Positions 41,522 to 42,903 of a DNA stretch of 42,903 nt are shown piece by piece; position 1 is the first letter of the stretch, and each line of letters begins with the position of its first letter. This stretch comes from CAYJKB01 sp964370625 (lineage in GTDB: Bacteria > Bacillota > Clostridia > Oscillospirales > Butyricicoccaceae): positions 1 to 42,903 of the forward strand of contig CAYJKB010000015.1 in NCBI GenBank assembly GCA_964370625.1, in the 5' to 3' direction. A program made the position numbers and the translations under genes. The notes under the pieces are model-generated. The model did no database searches. It was not told the origin of the DNA and saw only the letters and a program-made list of their open reading frames with translations.

Positions 41522-42040
41522 ATGTCAAATCCAATCGTAACTATAGAAATGAATGATGATAGCATCATCAAAGTAGAATTATATCCTGAAATCGCTCCTA
41601 ACACTGTAAACAGCTTTATTTCACTTGTAAAAAGTGGCTTTTACAACGGTACAATTTTCCATCGTGTAATCCCAGGTTTTATGATTCAAGGTGGCGACCC
41701 TGATGGAACTGGCATGGGTGGTCCTGGTTATAACATTAAAGGCGAATTTACTATGGCTGGCTTCGATAATGCTTTAAAACACACTCGCGGTGTATTATCA
41801 ATGGCAAGAGCTCAACATCCACATTCAGCTGGTAGCCAATTTTTCTTAATGGTTGAAGATTCTCCACATCTTGATGGACAATATGCTTCATTTGGTAAAG
41901 TTATCGAAGGTATTGAAGTTTGTGATAAAATTGTTGCAACTCCTCGTAATCGCCAAGATAGACCAAACGAAGAACAAGCTATGAAAAATGTAACTGTTGA
42001 TACTTTTGGCGTAGAATATCCAGCACCTGAAAAAATGTAA
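41522..42040 (+). CDS. Cyclophilin-type peptidyl-prolyl cis-trans isomerase
   Basis: 172 residues, cytoplasmic (no signal peptide), with IELYPEIAPNTVNSFISLV, FHRVIPGFMIQGGDPDGTGMGG (catalytic Arg), RGVLSMARAQHPHSAGSQFFLMV and HLDGQYASFGKVIEG. It catalyses proline isomerisation during protein folding. The region that carries a Trp in human CypA reads Tyr here, as in many bacterial members. GGAGG precedes the ATG. The following GDPD-like gene starts 17 nt after its stop, so the two form one operon. Confidence 0.95.
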   Translation: MSNPIVTIEMNDDSIIKVELYPEIAPNTVNSFISLVKSGFYNGTIFHRVIPGFMIQGGDPDGTGMGGPGYNIKGEFTMAGFDNALKHTRGVLSMARAQHPHSAGSQFFLMVEDSPHLDGQYASFGKVIEGIEVCDKIVATPRNRQDRPNEEQAMKNVTVDTFGVEYPAPEKM

Positions 42041-42057
42041 TCACATTTGGAGGAATT

Positions 42058-42783
42058 ATGTATTATACAATTAACGATTTGCATATAGTTTCAACCCCTT
42101 GTGCAATGGATACAGAGCCTAACAGTTTAGAAAGTATTATGGCTGGTTTTGATGCTGGTGCTAAAGCTTTTTCTATTGACATAGATATGACGGCAGATGG
42201 TTTGCCTGTACTTTGTGACAACGGTTTATTTGAACTTGCTGACGGAAGCAAAATATATCTTGAAGATAATACTTATTTTGAACTTCGAAACAATTTTAAA
42301 AAGATAGTTGCAATTGGCCAAGCTATTCAGCTTATAAAATCTTATGTATCAGCTGTTGTTATTAATCTTCATAATGAACGTCATTTAGCTGCAATTAAAA
42401 CGCTACTTGTACATGATGAACATTTACCTCGTACATTTATTACAGGATTTGATGCTGATAGAGTGCCTGAACTTAAAACTCGTTTTTCTGCACTTAACTT
42501 TGTTGCAAATATTCGAACTGTTGAAAGCGATATTGACTCAGCACTTGAAAAAATCAAAAAGTCAGGTGCAGATGCAATAATGCTGCCACCTTCACTTATC
42601 ACTCATGAAATTTGTGAAGATGCCCATAAGTATGGACTTTTAGTTTTCTCATCTGAAACTAATGATGTAGCTGAACTGGAAAGACTTATGTCTATTGGTG
42701 TAAACTTTATTTATACAAAATATCCAAATTTGGCAGTGCCATTTTTACCTGAGCAAGACGAAATAACAGCAGAAGAAGTTTAA
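42058..42783 (+). CDS. GDPD-fold protein with degenerate active site
   Basis: 241 residues resembling glycerophosphodiester phosphodiesterases: EPNSLESIMAGFDAGAKAFSIDIDMTADGLPVLCDN aligns with the canonical PENT..AF..A...G.D..E.DV..T.DG..V..HD. The HRG histidine is replaced (STPCAMDTEP), Glu of ENT and of E.D are changed, and the second His reads Cys (LCDN). Metal and catalytic residues are thus missing and normal activity is unlikely. The C-terminal half still shows the TIM-barrel strands INLHN, FITGF, FVANIRT, GADAIMLPP and GVNFIYTKYP. It may be a binding or structural pseudoenzyme. Cotranscribed with the cyclophilin; GGAGG before the ATG. Confidence 0.72.
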   Translation: MYYTINDLHIVSTPCAMDTEPNSLESIMAGFDAGAKAFSIDIDMTADGLPVLCDNGLFELADGSKIYLEDNTYFELRNNFKKIVAIGQAIQLIKSYVSAVVINLHNERHLAAIKTLLVHDEHLPRTFITGFDADRVPELKTRFSALNFVANIRTVESDIDSALEKIKKSGADAIMLPPSLITHEICEDAHKYGLLVFSSETNDVAELERLMSIGVNFIYTKYPNLAVPFLPEQDEITAEEV

Positions 42784-42796
42784 TCATAAAACTTTG

Positions 42797-42836
42797 TAGG
42801 GACAGGTATTGCACCTGTCCCTATATGTCGATTTTT
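42797..42836 (+). terminator. Terminator of cyclophilin-GDPD operon
   Basis: TAGGGACAGGT (42797-42807) pairs with ACCTGTCCCTA (42813-42823), loop ATTGC; a T-run follows after 8 nt at 42832. Nothing recognised between this and the window end at 42903. Confidence 0.75.
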
Positions 42837-42903
42837 GGGGTTTAATGAGATTTATGTTTTTGCTTTATATAATTAATCTTTCGCAAGATGGCTGGGTTTA
42901 AAT

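Overview
The window is low-GC DNA (roughly one third G+C by eye) with closely packed genes, strong AGGAGG-type ribosome binding sites, frequent TTG/GTG starts and near-consensus sigma-A promoters. A SpoIIE phosphatase, a TepA-like ClpP relative, FakA/DAK and Asp23 proteins, an LCP protein and a DUF3787-like protein point to an endospore-forming Firmicute of class Clostridia, probably related to Lachnospiraceae or a neighbouring family. No rRNA, tRNA, CRISPR array, phage or transposase gene was seen.

Layout. 1-3.85 kb: a LacI-type regulator with a NimA-like flavoprotein and a small membrane protein, then a separate operon of three divergent NTF2/SnoaL-like paralogues. That operon has a perfect TTGACA-17-TATAAT promoter and a LacI-style palindrome just after the expected transcription start. 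4.2-8.5 kb: an LCP cell-wall ligase, a FakA-like kinase with its Asp23 partner, and an FMN-dependent alpha-hydroxy-acid dehydrogenase. 8.5-12.8 kb: an apparent operon capA - dusB - ECF sigma - anti-sigma, with a DedA gene upstream. 13-16.6 kb: TepA-like protease, SpoIIE and a small tail-anchored protein. 16.6-18.7 kb: a PAS-GAF-GGDEF-EAL protein.

18.85-30.7 kb, all on the minus strand, is a tellurium-resistance (Ter) type stress cassette. It holds three TerD proteins, a YceG-like protein, TelA, a PMCA-type Ca2+ ATPase, a PRTase/TRSP protein, a StiP/PELOTA protein and a HAD phosphatase. No TerC is present; the ion-transport gene here is the Ca2+ pump. The cassette is broken into several transcription units by promoters and hairpins, and is interrupted between the ATPase and the PRTase by a 442-bp MITE-like element with long structured inverted repeats. 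An orphan OmpR-family regulator lies directly upstream.

31.7-38 kb: a nucleotide-sugar pyrophosphorylase, pyruvate kinase and a heterodimeric ABC exporter. 38-42.9 kb: an HPr-like protein lacking the regulatory Ser46, whose promoter is embedded in a 38-bp inverted repeat; a cytidylate-kinase-like protein; a polar amino-acid ABC permease and ATPase without a binding protein; a DUF3787-like small protein; a cyclophilin; and a GDPD-fold protein that has lost its catalytic histidines.

Many intergenic hairpins belong to two recurring stem families (GGTGTGAC and GGGACAGG types). Most functional names rest on recognised motifs read by eye. No database search was possible.
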